Positions 16,609-25,361 of a stretch of DNA of 64,000 nt are shown piece by piece. Source of the DNA: G963668655 sp963668655 (GTDB taxonomy: Bacteria > Myxococcota_A > SURF-8). A program made the position numbers and the translations under genes. The notes under the pieces were generated by a model, which was given only the letters and a program-made list of their open reading frames with translations, made no database searches and was not told where the DNA came from. The DNA lies in assembly GCA_963668655.2 (NCBI GenBank), contig CAXXPQ010000003.1, forward strand, positions 310,001 to 374,000. The letters run 5' to 3'. How positions within the stretch are numbered: the stretch's first letter is position 1; every line of letters starts with the position of its first letter.

Positions 16609-17737
16609 TTATGCCTTGTTTTTCTTCGGCTCCCCGATGGTGGAAAGCAGATATTCCCGAACGAAGCGATGAATGTCTCCGTCCAGAACCGCATCGACGT
16701 TGCTGGTCTCCATATTCGTTCGGTGATCCTTCACCATCCGATAGGGCGCGAGGACGTAGGAACGAATCTGGCTTCCGAAACTGATGTCCTTTTTTCCGGA
16801 TTCGATCTGGTCGGCCTCGTCCCGGCGTTTCTGCATTTCGAGTTCGTACAGCTTGGAACGCAGCAGTTTCATGGCCGTGTGGCGATTCTTGTGCTGGGAT
16901 CGTTCGTTCTGACAGGCCACCACCGTTCCCGTGGGAAGGTGGGTGAGACGCACGGCCGAATCCGTGGTGTTGACGTGCTGTCCACCGGCTCCGGAAGAAC
17001 GGAAGGTGTCCACACGCAGATCCTTTTCTTCGATCTCGATCTCGATGGCGTCCGAAATCTCCGGCGTCACGAAAACCGAAGCAAAGGAGGTGTGTCTGCG
17101 CTTGTTGGAATCGAAAGGAGAAATCCGGACCAGGCGATGCACCCCGGCCTCCGCTTTCAGATATCCATAGGCGAAACGCCCGGCGACGGTAATGATGACA
17201 TGTTTCATCCCCGCTTCTTCTCCGGGAAGGAAATCAACCACCTGGGTATCGAATTCCTGGTTTTCACAATAGCGAAGATACATGCGCATGAGCATTTCCG
17301 CCCAATCCTGGGACTCGGTTCCTCCCGCTCCCGAATTGATCGTGATAATGGCGTTGCTCTCGTCGTTCGGACCGGAAAGCATGTGTTTCAATTCCAGGTC
17401 GGCGACCTTGCGCGTCAATACGGCGATATTCTCCGTAAGTTCGGAAACCAGTCCTTCGTCGTTTTCCTCCTCGATCAATTCGATCATGGCCTCCAAGTCG
17501 TCCATACCGGCGACAACCTCGTCTCCCTCCCGGATATCACTCTCTAAATGCTTCTTTTCTTTCTGAATTTCGGCGCTTGCCTCCGGATCGGACCAGTATT
17601 TCGGATCCTCCAGCTCCTTTTCCAGAACGGTTCGCCGCTCCTTCTTTCCATCCAAGTCAAAGATAGCTCCGTAAAGCGATGATTTTCTTTCCCAGATCGG
17701 ACGCAGCCCCCTTCAGATCGGACCACTCTTTCGCCAT
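16609..17737 (-). CDS. prfB: Peptide chain release factor 2, expressed through a programmed +1 frameshift
   Basis: RF2 recognises UGA and UAA. The first frame starts at the ATG at 17737 (AGGAGGAAGGC upstream), reads 26 codons ending in RSYL and meets TGA at 17659-17657 in the classic slip site CTTTGAC. A +1 shift joins it to the main frame (LDGKKERRTV onward), giving 375 residues, near the usual 365. The tripeptide SPF of RF2 and the catalytic GGQ (RSSGAGGQHVNTT) are present. Low RF2 makes ribosomes pause at the UGA and shift, so the gene regulates itself. A downstream frame starting at TTG 17655 would miss the N-terminus. rlpA follows directly. Confidence 0.96.
17656..17662 (-). promoter_or_regulatory. 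prfB programmed frameshift site CTTTGAC
   Basis: CTT TGA C in the zero frame at codons 26-27. The upstream anti-anti-SD-like element is weaker than in E. coli: CGGAGC TAT CTT instead of AGGGGG TAT CTT. Confidence 0.93.
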
Positions 17738-17946
17738 GCCTTCCTCCTGATTGATAACCCTCTCGGTCCTCTGGCGCTGTTTTTCGCCGTTTCGGGGTGC
17801 ATGCTAAACGAAAAGACCGGCATCATACAAGCAATAATTTCATTCTCATATCGAAAAACGATTCAGTTATCCATAAATTAGACGATATTCCAGATGGAGC
17901 CGCATAGGCCATGAAAAAGCAGCAAGTCGTTCGATAAGGAGATCCC

Positions 17947-19008
17947 ATGCAAGAAAAGGTTGCATCGATCCTGTTCGCGGACATCATGAACTCTTCGGAA
18001 TACGCCAATGTGATGAGTACGTCCAACTATCACAATTTCATGATAAAAACGCTGAAAGCCATTTGCGAGGACGAGGAAAACTACTTCATCAGCCTTCACC
18101 CCGAGTACCGCCCTCTTTCAGCGAAAGGTGACAAGAAAAACGAGGAATTCAACTGTCAGTTCATCGCTGCGGGAGACGAAATCCGCGTCTTCCTTTATTC
18201 CGGAGATGAATGGGCGGATACGAATCACTTGATGGAAATCGCTATCCGGCTGAAATTACGCTGGCTTTTCTGCGAATTCAACAAGACGCGCGTCAAACAG
18301 AACAAATCGCCGGAAGAATTGGCCATCGGGCTGAACACCGGTCCCGTCATTATCGAGGAAAATCTGCCGGAAGGCTTCGCCATCAACGTCGGAAAGCGGA
18401 TCGAAGGAGAATGCCGAAACGGCACTCATTGCCGAATCCTTTTTCACTCCAAAAGCGCCAACTACATCCAGTCCTATCAAAAGAGAAAAAACGCCAATTT
18501 CTTCATCACTCCGCACTTTACGGCTGGATGGACGTTCTCCGGAAAAGGCATCTCCCAGCAGATTCCGATCAAGGAACTGCTGTATTTCACCTTCGAAGGA
18601 CAGGCCGAAGTCCTGCGCATGCTCGATATCGATCCCAAGGTGTTTTTCAAACATCTTTTCGCCGCCGCCAGCATGGCCCCCTACCCTCACTTCATCTACT
18701 CCACGATTCTTTCCGCGCTCCAGAAACTGGGAATCGACGATTATACGTCGAATTATCTTGAAGAAATCAGCTCGAAGGTTTATCAATACATGAAGCACGA
18801 CGAGATCCTGGATGTCATCATTCAGATCTATGAGTACCGGTACGCCAACGGGTTCAAAACCATGAGTTCGAAAGCGAAAGTCGGCTTTCTGCATGACTTT
18901 TTCCGTTGGGCGAAAAAAGATCGATTCCAGTACCGGTATCTTCTGGAGGACATTCAGCGCGAGCAACACAAGCTTCAATCCGGTTTTCGACATCTTCCCA
19001 AGATCTGA
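17947..19008 (+). CDS. Divergent class III nucleotide cyclase-like protein
   Basis: A 353-residue soluble protein. Its first ~200 residues look like a class III adenylate/guanylate cyclase catalytic domain: metal Asp12 in ILFADIMNSS, metal Asp77 in AAGDE, IGLNTGPVI, and the transition-state pair Asn147 and Arg151 in INVGKRIE with the canonical spacing. The Lys that normally recognises the base, three residues before the Gly of GDE, is Ile73, so base choice may be altered or activity lost. Residues ~200-353 are mostly helical and unrecognised. AAGGAG lies six bases before the ATG. The ParA-like gene follows in the same direction; a cyclic-nucleotide-binding protein is encoded 1.8 kb away. Confidence 0.72.
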   Translation: MQEKVASILFADIMNSSEYANVMSTSNYHNFMIKTLKAICEDEENYFISLHPEYRPLSAKGDKKNEEFNCQFIAAGDEIRVFLYSGDEWADTNHLMEIAIRLKLRWLFCEFNKTRVKQNKSPEELAIGLNTGPVIIEENLPEGFAINVGKRIEGECRNGTHCRILFHSKSANYIQSYQKRKNANFFITPHFTAGWTFSGKGISQQIPIKELLYFTFEGQAEVLRMLDIDPKVFFKHLFAAASMAPYPHFIYSTILSALQKLGIDDYTSNYLEEISSKVYQYMKHDEILDVIIQIYEYRYANGFKTMSSKAKVGFLHDFFRWAKKDRFQYRYLLEDIQREQHKLQSGFRHLPKI

Positions 19009-19060
19009 CCCGACTGCGGCCGGGGCGGGTCGCATGCGTGTCATACGGGGGTGAATCGGG

Positions 19061-20068
19061 GTGGCGGAGAATTCTTCTGAAAACGACCACACGACGGAAG
19101 CGACGGACGCTCTTCCCGTGGCGCAGGCCCGGGCGAAGCCGCCGTTAAATGAACCGTTTCTACTGGCGCTGGCCTCCGGCAAGGGAGGAACCGGCCAGAC
19201 GATGATCGCCGCCAATCTGGGCGTTTATCTGGCCCAGAGCGGAAAACGGGTATTGCTTGTCGATGCCAAGCGGTGGGGTCGAAACCTTCATACGTTCCTG
19301 GGTATTCCCTGCCCGGTTCTTACCGTGGAGGCCCTCCGCGAGGGAGAGGCCAAACAACTGGACGAAATTTTCGTTCCGACCCCATATGAAAAATTGAAAC
19401 TGCTGAGCGGAATCCAGGAGACACCGATTTCCGCCGGGGAGGCCGTTCGCCCCCCCTTTCTGGATGAATTGAAGCGATATCCTTTCGATTACATTCTTCT
19501 GGACCTGGGATCCGTCAACTCCTTCGGGATGCTCGACCACCTGATCTGGTCCGATCGATCCCTGCTGGTTTCCGTTCCCGAGCCGACGGCGGTGGAATCC
19601 ACCTACGAACTTCTCCGCAGTTTGTATTATCGTCTGTTCAAGACCGTAGAGAGGGCGGAGGAAACCGGAGCCATCGTCGAAAAAGCGATGATGAACGCGA
19701 AAGACCTCGGCATTCGGACTCCCCGGGAACTGGTTTCCGCCATTCGATTCTTCGAGCCGGACGCCGGTGACCGCATGGCCAAGCGAATCGAGAAGTTTCA
19801 CATGCATCTGATCCTGAATCAGGCGCGCTCCAACGCAGAGGGGGAGATCGGCCAGGGAATGATCTCCGTCTGCCAGCGCTATTTCGGCATCCGCATCAGC
19901 GTTCTCGGAATCATCGATCACGATAGCGCCGTGCCGGCCTCCATCCGGCAGAGAAAACCGCTGCATCTCGTCCAGAAGGACGCCAAGGCGACCAAACAGA
20001 TCGAACAGATCGCCCACAAGCTTCAGTCCCAGGATTTCAAGGATAAACGGGAAGAAACCGAGCGATGA
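19061..20068 (+). CDS. MinD/ParA-like ATPase with Gln in place of the P-loop lysine
   Basis: A 335-residue MinD/ParA/FlhG-type protein with a ~30-residue N-terminal extension. The deviant Walker A reads GKGGTGQT: the signature Lys41 is kept but the second, phosphate-binding Lys is Gln46. Other landmarks are VLLVDAKRWGRNLHTFLG, DYILLDLGS (Walker B) and VSVPEPTAVESTYELLRS. This layout resembles FlhG-like proteins of delta-class bacteria. It may bind nucleotide weakly or act as a scaffold. Start is GTG at 19061. Its stop overlaps the next start as ATGA, tying it to the J-like/HTH protein. Confidence 0.8.
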   Translation: MAENSSENDHTTEATDALPVAQARAKPPLNEPFLLALASGKGGTGQTMIAANLGVYLAQSGKRVLLVDAKRWGRNLHTFLGIPCPVLTVEALREGEAKQLDEIFVPTPYEKLKLLSGIQETPISAGEAVRPPFLDELKRYPFDYILLDLGSVNSFGMLDHLIWSDRSLLVSVPEPTAVESTYELLRSLYYRLFKTVERAEETGAIVEKAMMNAKDLGIRTPRELVSAIRFFEPDAGDRMAKRIEKFHMHLILNQARSNAEGEIGQGMISVCQRYFGIRISVLGIIDHDSAVPASIRQRKPLHLVQKDAKATKQIEQIAHKLQSQDFKDKREETER

Positions 20069-20781
20069 GCAAAATCGGTGAAGACCAAAATTATTACGAC
20101 CTTCTCGAAGTCAACATGGGAGCGGAGGAAGAAGATATCCGCCGCGCCTACGAGCGAATCAAGAAAATATACGACGTGGATTCCCTGGCCACTTACGGTC
20201 TGTACTCTCCCGCCGAACTGCGCGAGTTTCGCGAACAGGTGGAAAAAGCCTTCCGGATTCTCATCGATCCGGAAAACCGCAAGGATTACGATAAGTCGCT
20301 GATCGCCGAACCGATCAAGAGAAACAAATACCTTCGGATCATGGTCAAATCCAGGGAGGACGCATCGGACGCCCCCCTGCCCGAACCCGCAAGCACGGAG
20401 ACGCCTCACGAGGAACAGGAACCGGAAAGCGTTTCCGTTCCCCAGCGCAAGCCGCCAGAGAAGGAAAACGAACCGCCTCCGGAAACGGCCAAGCCCGCGT
20501 CCATGCCCATCGAATTGCCGGAAGATGCCGAGATTACGGGTGAACTTCTTGAATCTTTGAGAGAAAAGGCAGGAATCGATCTGGCGGAGATTTCCGAGAA
20601 AACCAAGATTTCCATCACCAATCTGCGCCTTCTGGAGCAGGAAGCCTGGTCGAAATTACCAGCCCTGGTCTATCTGCGCGGATACATCCTGCAATACTCC
20701 CGCTATCTGGGATTGGATGAAAAAAAGGTGATGGAGAAATTGGTGACGCGCATTAAAAGCGCTCAGGAATTCATCGAATAA
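20065..20781 (+). CDS. Degenerate J-domain protein with C-terminal RodZ-like helix-turn-helix
   Basis: A 238-residue protein. Residues 8-80 align with a DnaJ J domain (NYYDLLEV, AYERIKKIY, VEKAFRILIDPENRKDYD), but the HPD tripeptide needed to stimulate DnaK is Asp37-Val38-Asp39. A Pro/Glu-rich linker (about 95-150) leads to a helix-turn-helix like that of RodZ (GELLESLREKAGIDLAEISE, then YLRGYILQYSRYLGLD), which in RodZ contacts MreB rather than DNA. There is no membrane helix after it. Translationally coupled to the ParA-like ATPase, with which it probably forms a complex; a role in positioning is inference. Confidence 0.8.
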   Translation: MSKIGEDQNYYDLLEVNMGAEEEDIRRAYERIKKIYDVDSLATYGLYSPAELREFREQVEKAFRILIDPENRKDYDKSLIAEPIKRNKYLRIMVKSREDASDAPLPEPASTETPHEEQEPESVSVPQRKPPEKENEPPPETAKPASMPIELPEDAEITGELLESLREKAGIDLAEISEKTKISITNLRLLEQEAWSKLPALVYLRGYILQYSRYLGLDEKKVMEKLVTRIKSAQEFIE

Positions 20782-20809
20782 CGGTCGGATCGGATTCGAT
20801 CCAAAGGCG

Positions 20810-21238
20810 CTACGCGGTATTCAGACGCTCGTTCTGCTGACGCAAACGCCAGGTCAGCACCTTGATGATCCCCTGGGCGATCTCGTTTCTCTCTTCGAGA
20901 ATATCGTAGAAATCCTCTCGCTCGATCTTCAGGGCCCGCACGTTTTCCGTTGAAATGACCGTGGCGGAACGCGGCTCCGAATCCAGAATCGCCATCTCGC
21001 CCACCGACTGGTTCTTGGAAAGCGTGGCGATGTCTTTTCCGGAAACCTGTACACGCACCGTCCCTTCGATGATGAGATAGGCCGCGTCCCCGATATCGCC
21101 TTCCATCATCAAAGGCTCTCCCGCCGCGAAAGAAACTTCCCGGGTGATCCGGGCGATACGCGCCAGTTCCTCGCCCGGGATCTGACGGAACAGTTCGATC
21201 TGCTTCAGAAACAGCACCTTTTCAACGGTTGAGAGCAT
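20810..21238 (-). CDS. Stand-alone cyclic-nucleotide-binding domain protein
   Basis: A 142-residue protein made of little more than one cNMP-binding (CRP/PKA-regulatory type) domain. The phosphate-binding cassette is VGEMAILDSEPRSATV, keeping the Glu that holds the ribose and the Arg that holds the cyclic phosphate, so it should bind a ligand. No DNA-binding domain follows; the C-terminal helix ends at residue 142. It would act through protein contacts. It is the last gene of a minus-strand run M29 peptidase - MshEN protein - this gene, with AAGGAAAAGGG before its ATG, and converges with the J-like/HTH gene. Confidence 0.87.
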   Translation of the reverse strand: MLSTVEKVLFLKQIELFRQIPGEELARIARITREVSFAAGEPLMMEGDIGDAAYLIIEGTVRVQVSGKDIATLSKNQSVGEMAILDSEPRSATVISTENVRALKIEREDFYDILEERNEIAQGIIKVLTWRLRQQNERLNTA

Positions 21239-21283
21239 CCCTTTTCCTTCCAGGCGGAGGATGGGGTTCGGAAGGACGTTTTC

Positions 21284-22645
21284 TCAAACGCCCACTTTCT
21301 TCGAAAGAATCAGCGTCTCGAAACTCGATCCGACGGCATTCTGAGCCCGATAGCAGTCATTTTGCGAAGTTGCAAGCGTCGATTCTTCCACGGCAAGCAA
21401 TCCAACCAGCAACCCGATGGGCTTCGCTTTCAAAGATATCGGCAGAACCACGGCGGAGACGGGCGGCTCTTTTCCAAAGAATCGAGCCATGTGATCCAGC
21501 GACGTATCTTCGTCCGGCAAACCGATATAAGGCTCGTTTGTTTCCTTTGCATCCGAACAAATGGACGCAAGGTTCAAAGACAGTTCCAACTCCTTGATAT
21601 CCTGTTCGATTTCTTCTTTTCCGGAATAATGAAACCCGGTGGCGCCGGATTTCTTGACGGTCAGGAACAGAGCGATCTCGAAAAATTCACTCAGCCACTT
21701 GCAGGCGTACTGAATGATATCATCCCGGTTGTCGGCCTCGTCGAGCATATCCTCCAGATTTTCCAAGCCTTCGGAAAACGGAGAAACCGTCACGCCTTCC
21801 TCCGCCGGCTCCTCCGGCTCCACGAAAGGCACATCCATGATTTCCAGAGAACCGGCATCGCTTTCCGTGACAATTTCCGTACCGGCAACCGCCGCCGCTT
21901 GTCCCGCCGGAAGAGGCGGAGGCTTTCTGGAACCGGCATCCTCCCGTAAATCAGAAGGAAGGGTCGCCAGGATATCCTCGATATCATCTTCGTTTCCCAG
22001 AAGATCCGCCGGCACGGAAGCGGCGATGGCGGCGTCCGCGATTTCCTCGATCTCCTCCAATCCCTCTCCGGCTTCCCCTTCGTGAAGATCGGCGGGGTAA
22101 AGCGTCGGATGGCCGCCGACTTCGTCCACGGCGGGCATGGAAAAGACATGCCGTTTCTTCGATTCCAGAATGACCGAAGGCAGGGAAATGGCGTAGTAGT
22201 GCAGAACGTAGCGCACCAGGATCTTTTCCGACGTGAGAACGGGCTTGATCTTCATGCCGACGAAAGCGGAAATATTCTGCAATTTTTCCTGATCCAGCGG
22301 AGAAGGCGTCGCCAGAACGAGATAGCCGTTCTTGATTCCCACCGGAAGAATCAGCCACTCGTCTATTTGATCTTTCGGAAGCAGATCCAGAATCCGCTCG
22401 GGAATGGACTTCAGCAGATCTTCCTTGATGATCGGGATCTTGTACTGACGAGACAGGAAGGCCAACACCTGCTTCTCATTCAGATAGCCCAGTTTCATCA
22501 GATTGGCCAGGATGGAGCCGTGGTAGATCAACTGCGCCTGCAACGCGTTTTCCAGTTGCCAGCGGGTTATCAGATGCTCCTCGGCCAGCAGCAGCGCGGC
22601 CTCCCGGTCGGATTTCTCCAGATAGTTCGTGTTCTTCCAGTTCAA
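21284..22645 (-). CDS. MshEN-domain (GspE N-terminal-like) protein with C-terminal GAF-like region
   Basis: A 453-residue protein without an ATPase domain. Residues ~10-150 form a GspE/MshE N-terminal domain: GSILANLMKLGYLNEKQVLA follows the spacing of the MshEN cyclic di-GMP motif, though its leading Arg-Leu is Tyr-His here. An acidic, Pro-rich linker (about 170-285) separates it from a C-terminal GAF-like domain (AVVLPISLKAKPIGLLVGLL). It could be a cyclic di-GMP-responsive adaptor. The start appears to be TTG at 22645 with GGGAGA upstream, 20 bases after the M29 peptidase stop. Confidence 0.7.
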   Translation of the reverse strand: MNWKNTNYLEKSDREAALLLAEEHLITRWQLENALQAQLIYHGSILANLMKLGYLNEKQVLAFLSRQYKIPIIKEDLLKSIPERILDLLPKDQIDEWLILPVGIKNGYLVLATPSPLDQEKLQNISAFVGMKIKPVLTSEKILVRYVLHYYAISLPSVILESKKRHVFSMPAVDEVGGHPTLYPADLHEGEAGEGLEEIEEIADAAIAASVPADLLGNEDDIEDILATLPSDLREDAGSRKPPPLPAGQAAAVAGTEIVTESDAGSLEIMDVPFVEPEEPAEEGVTVSPFSEGLENLEDMLDEADNRDDIIQYACKWLSEFFEIALFLTVKKSGATGFHYSGKEEIEQDIKELELSLNLASICSDAKETNEPYIGLPDEDTSLDHMARFFGKEPPVSAVVLPISLKAKPIGLLVGLLAVEESTLATSQNDCYRAQNAVGSSFETLILSKKVGV

Positions 22646-22665
22646 AAAAGAATCTCCCGGAATCG

Positions 22666-23775
22666 TCAGGGATTCAGATCTTTCAATGCATCGACGACGA
22701 AAAGGCCGTCCTTGCGAATCAGCGTGTCATCGAACCAGATTTCACCCCCGCCGTTCTCGGGGAACTGCCGGCAGACGAGATCCCAATGCACCTCGGATTT
22801 GTTTCCGTTATCGGCCTCGTCATAGCAGCCACCCGGCGTGAAGTGAAAGGAACCCGCGATTTTCTCATCGAACAGGATGTCCAGCATCTCCCGTCGGATT
22901 TTCGGATTGACGCCGATGGCGAATTCTCCCACGTATCGGGAACCCGCGTCCCGATCGAAGATGTTTTTCAGTTTCGCGGGATCGCCCACGTTGCAGCGTT
23001 CTTCCACGATCTTCCCATCCTTGAACGTAAGCGTGATCCCCTCGAAATAATTGCCTTCGTAAAGGGTGGGCGTATTGCAGAAATACGTTCCGTTTACGGA
23101 ATCCTTGACGGGCGCGGAGAACACCTCTCCGTCGGGAATGTTCAATTTCCCATCGCACTTGATGACGGGGATGTCCTTGATGGAGAAGCGAAGATCCGTT
23201 CCCGGTCCCTTGAGATGCACGCGATCCGTCTTTTCCATCCATTCCGCGAGAGGATCCATGGCCTTGGAAAGCTTGGAGTAATCCAGCAGGCAGGCATCGA
23301 AATAAAAATCCTCGAATTGCCGGGTGGACATTTTCGCGGATTGAGCGAAGGTCGGGTTCGGATAGCGGAGCACCACCCAGCGCGTTTTCGGCACGCGCAC
23401 CTCCATATGGACTTTTCTGGTGATGGTGCCGGACATGACCTTCAGCGATTCCGAAGCCACATCGGAAAGTTCCAGGACGTTGTTCGATCCCCGCACGCCG
23501 ACGAAGCAGTCCATCTCCTCCATCCGCATGCGTTGATAGGCGGCCTCACGCTCGAACTGCTCCTGGCTGGCGTGCATCAACTGCGCCCGACGAACGAGAT
23601 CGTCGTGAAGCAGGTAATAAGGAAGACCCCCGACCGCGTAACACTCCTCGATCAACGCTTCGACCAGCGGATAGGTCTGCGTTCCCGTGGCTTCGATCAA
23701 GACTTTTTCTCCGGCCTTCACTTCCATGGAATAGTTCACCAGATTCTGGGCCAGTTTCCGAACACGTTCGTCCAT
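22666..23775 (-). CDS. M29-family metallo-aminopeptidase
   Basis: A 369-residue thermophilic-type aminopeptidase (AmpS/AmpT/PepS, family M29). The dinuclear metal ligands can be placed: Glu in DGEVFSAP, Glu in YVGEFAIGVN, His in SFHFTPGG and His-Asp in SEVHWDLV. M29 enzymes remove N-terminal residues from peptides in the cytoplasm; no signal peptide is present. It heads the operon with the MshEN and cNMP-binding genes, with AGGAGG before its ATG and its own promoter; a link between peptide turnover and the signalling genes is not evident. Confidence 0.92.
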   Translation of the reverse strand: MDERVRKLAQNLVNYSMEVKAGEKVLIEATGTQTYPLVEALIEECYAVGGLPYYLLHDDLVRRAQLMHASQEQFEREAAYQRMRMEEMDCFVGVRGSNNVLELSDVASESLKVMSGTITRKVHMEVRVPKTRWVVLRYPNPTFAQSAKMSTRQFEDFYFDACLLDYSKLSKAMDPLAEWMEKTDRVHLKGPGTDLRFSIKDIPVIKCDGKLNIPDGEVFSAPVKDSVNGTYFCNTPTLYEGNYFEGITLTFKDGKIVEERCNVGDPAKLKNIFDRDAGSRYVGEFAIGVNPKIRREMLDILFDEKIAGSFHFTPGGCYDEADNGNKSEVHWDLVCRQFPENGGGEIWFDDTLIRKDGLFVVDALKDLNP

Positions 23776-23822
23776 TGAATCCTCCTCGACATGGGATATG
23801 CAATCGATAATTTAACCATATC

Positions 23823-23851
23823 ATTTTACGTAGCCGCCATTGGAAAATCAA
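23823..23851 (-). promoter_or_regulatory. Sigma70-type promoter for the M29 / MshEN / cNMP operon
   Basis: On the minus strand TTGATT (23851-23846), 17-base spacer, TAAAAT (23828-23823), 48 bases before the ATG. The insertion sequence ends only 18 bases upstream of the -35. Confidence 0.5.
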
Positions 23852-23868
23852 GTTCCTTTTCCCTCGTG

Positions 23869-23900
23869 CATGGCCCTGGGGTGCATTACAGGATTCCGCG
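23869..23900 (+). repeat. Left terminal inverted repeat of the insertion sequence
   Basis: Reads CATGGCCCTGGGGTGCATTA and ends GGATTCCGCG; matches the reverse complement of 25,217-25,247 at 26 of 31 aligned positions with one extra base. Confidence 0.8.
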
Positions 23901-23904
23901 ATTT

Positions 23905-25112
23905 TCAGGCGGCATTGAGGATTTTGGGGAAGTTTTCCGGGCCGACGGTGGCGTAGAGGGCTCTTAGATTCGCCATCATTCGGATACCCTTTAAGGCCCA
24001 GTGCATCCCCGCCTGTTTCATCCGTTTTTGAATCACATGCCGGTGCGCGCTCTCGATCGCACCCGATCCGATCGGCCAGCCCTTCTCCAGAAATTCCTTG
24101 TAACCAAGCCTCGTTCGATTCACTCAAAGATATTTCAGCCGTTTTTCAAGAGCATCCCTGTTTCGCTTATCCACCTTCTTTCTCGGTTTGTACGGCGTAC
24201 ACTCCTTCAACTCATCGAAGAACTGAGCGATCCGCCCCGTGCAAAGCAGCACGTTCACCCGCTTGCGGAAAAGGCGCACAAGCATCGGATCCTCTTCGAG
24301 AATTACCTTCGCGCAATCGCTCGCATGCTGGAGAACGTGATAAAAATCCAACAGCGTCTTCGCATTCGGACAGAGCCTTTTCTGCATCGCCCATATAATA
24401 GGGGGCTCCATCGGCGATCCAGAGCACATCCTTCCGGCTCTGCAACACCCCGAAACCCTCTGCATCGAAGAGTTTTCGCTCCAGACGATCCTTGTTCATG
24501 TCGGCCAGATAGGTGCGTGAAAGCTCGCCATGCACCTCGACGCTCGCGAGTTTTATCTCTTTCCAGCCGTCCTCCCGACTGCTGACCATGCTTCCGTCCA
24601 CCTGCACGACGGCTGCTTTGTGCACGTTCTTCTCATTGACGGGCAGACGGGTTATCGGCTGGATTTCATCGTTGTTTTTGAGCGATTTTCTCGCTCGCCT
24701 CTTCGACGATGCGCTGGAAACCGGAGCGGGAAAACTCGACGCCGTGATGGACTTTGAAGCGTTCGGCGGCGATTTCATAGGGGTCGTTCATGGTGAAATC
24801 GAGGGCGAGGTCGGTGAGGTCTTGCGTCATGGAGCCGTGGCCGAGATCGCTTTTGATTTTCTCATCGGCTGGGTAATCGGGCGTTTTGCATTTGGGGCAA
24901 TAGTAGGCGTGGCGGGAATAGGTGACTTCGCCGATGGAGGTGATGATGGTTCGCTTGACGTTTTTCTGTTTGGGGCTTGTCGCATGACCGCATTGTGGAC
25001 AGGGTTTTTTGTCGACCTTATCAGGGTCATCCGACCATCGTTTTTCGAGACGATTGCATTCTTTGGTTTTGGTTTCTTCGATCTTCTTCAATGCTTTTTG
25101 ATAGTCGGTCAA
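23905..25112 (-). pseudogene. Frameshifted transposase (ISKra4/ISLre2-like)
   Basis: The coding sequence is spread over three frames. Part one (25,112-24,666) has a zinc-binding-like CPQCGH...CPKCK and a helical segment. Part two (24,778-24,212) carries VVQVDGSMV with the first catalytic Asp and WIADGAPYY with a second. Part three (24,465-24,124) reads TLLDFYHVLQHASD, and after an in-frame TGA at 24,126-24,124 the end GWPIGSGAIESAHRHVIQKR continues, with the catalytic Glu. Order and motifs fit DDE transposases of the ISKra4 or ISLre2 type. Shifts fall at an A-run near 24,680 and near 24,400. It cannot make an intact enzyme. Confidence 0.85.
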
Positions 25113-25216
25113 GGCTTTTTCTCTTTCAGTCGGTCTTTGTCGGGTTCAATCCATATGTATATTCTGTATAATACATTGAATATTTTATAGATTCCCAGAA
25201 CCGACAAGATCTTTTT

Positions 25217-25247
25217 CGCGGAATTTTGTGATACACCCAGGGCCATG
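25217..25247 (-). repeat. Right terminal inverted repeat of the insertion sequence
   Basis: On the minus strand it starts CATGGCCCTGGGTGTATCAC and ends AAATTCCGCG, pairing with 23,869-23,900. Confidence 0.8.
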
Positions 25248-25264
25248 GGGGTTCTTTTATTTCG

Positions 25265-25293
25265 TTGACAATTCACGCCCCCACATGTAATAC
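25265..25293 (+). promoter_or_regulatory. Strong sigma70-type promoter for the large membrane-protein gene
   Basis: Perfect -35 TTGACA (25265-25270), 17-base spacer and TAATAC (25288-25293). It lies 18 bases beyond the insertion sequence end, so it is either native or brought close by the insertion. Confidence 0.6.
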
Positions 25294-25361
25294 TGTTTCC
25301 AGTCATTAATAACCGTTCGGAAGCCACGACCGACGGATGCTCGGATAGAGGGGGGATGTCC

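Larger units (their letters stand above)
23869..25247 (-). mobile_element. Decayed insertion sequence, ISKra4/ISLre2-like, 1379 bases with terminal inverted repeats
   Basis: The boundaries are set by imperfect terminal inverted repeats, 23,869-23,900 and 25,217-25,247, both beginning CATGGCCCTGGG and ending ATTCCGCG. Between them lies a broken transposase on the minus strand. No clear target-site duplication is visible. It has inserted between the M29 operon and the large membrane-protein gene, sparing the promoters on both sides. Confidence 0.8.

Noticed and set aside
17823..18099. Short minus-strand frames opposite the cyclase-like gene
   Set aside because: No similarity and they lie across the start of a well-supported plus-strand gene.
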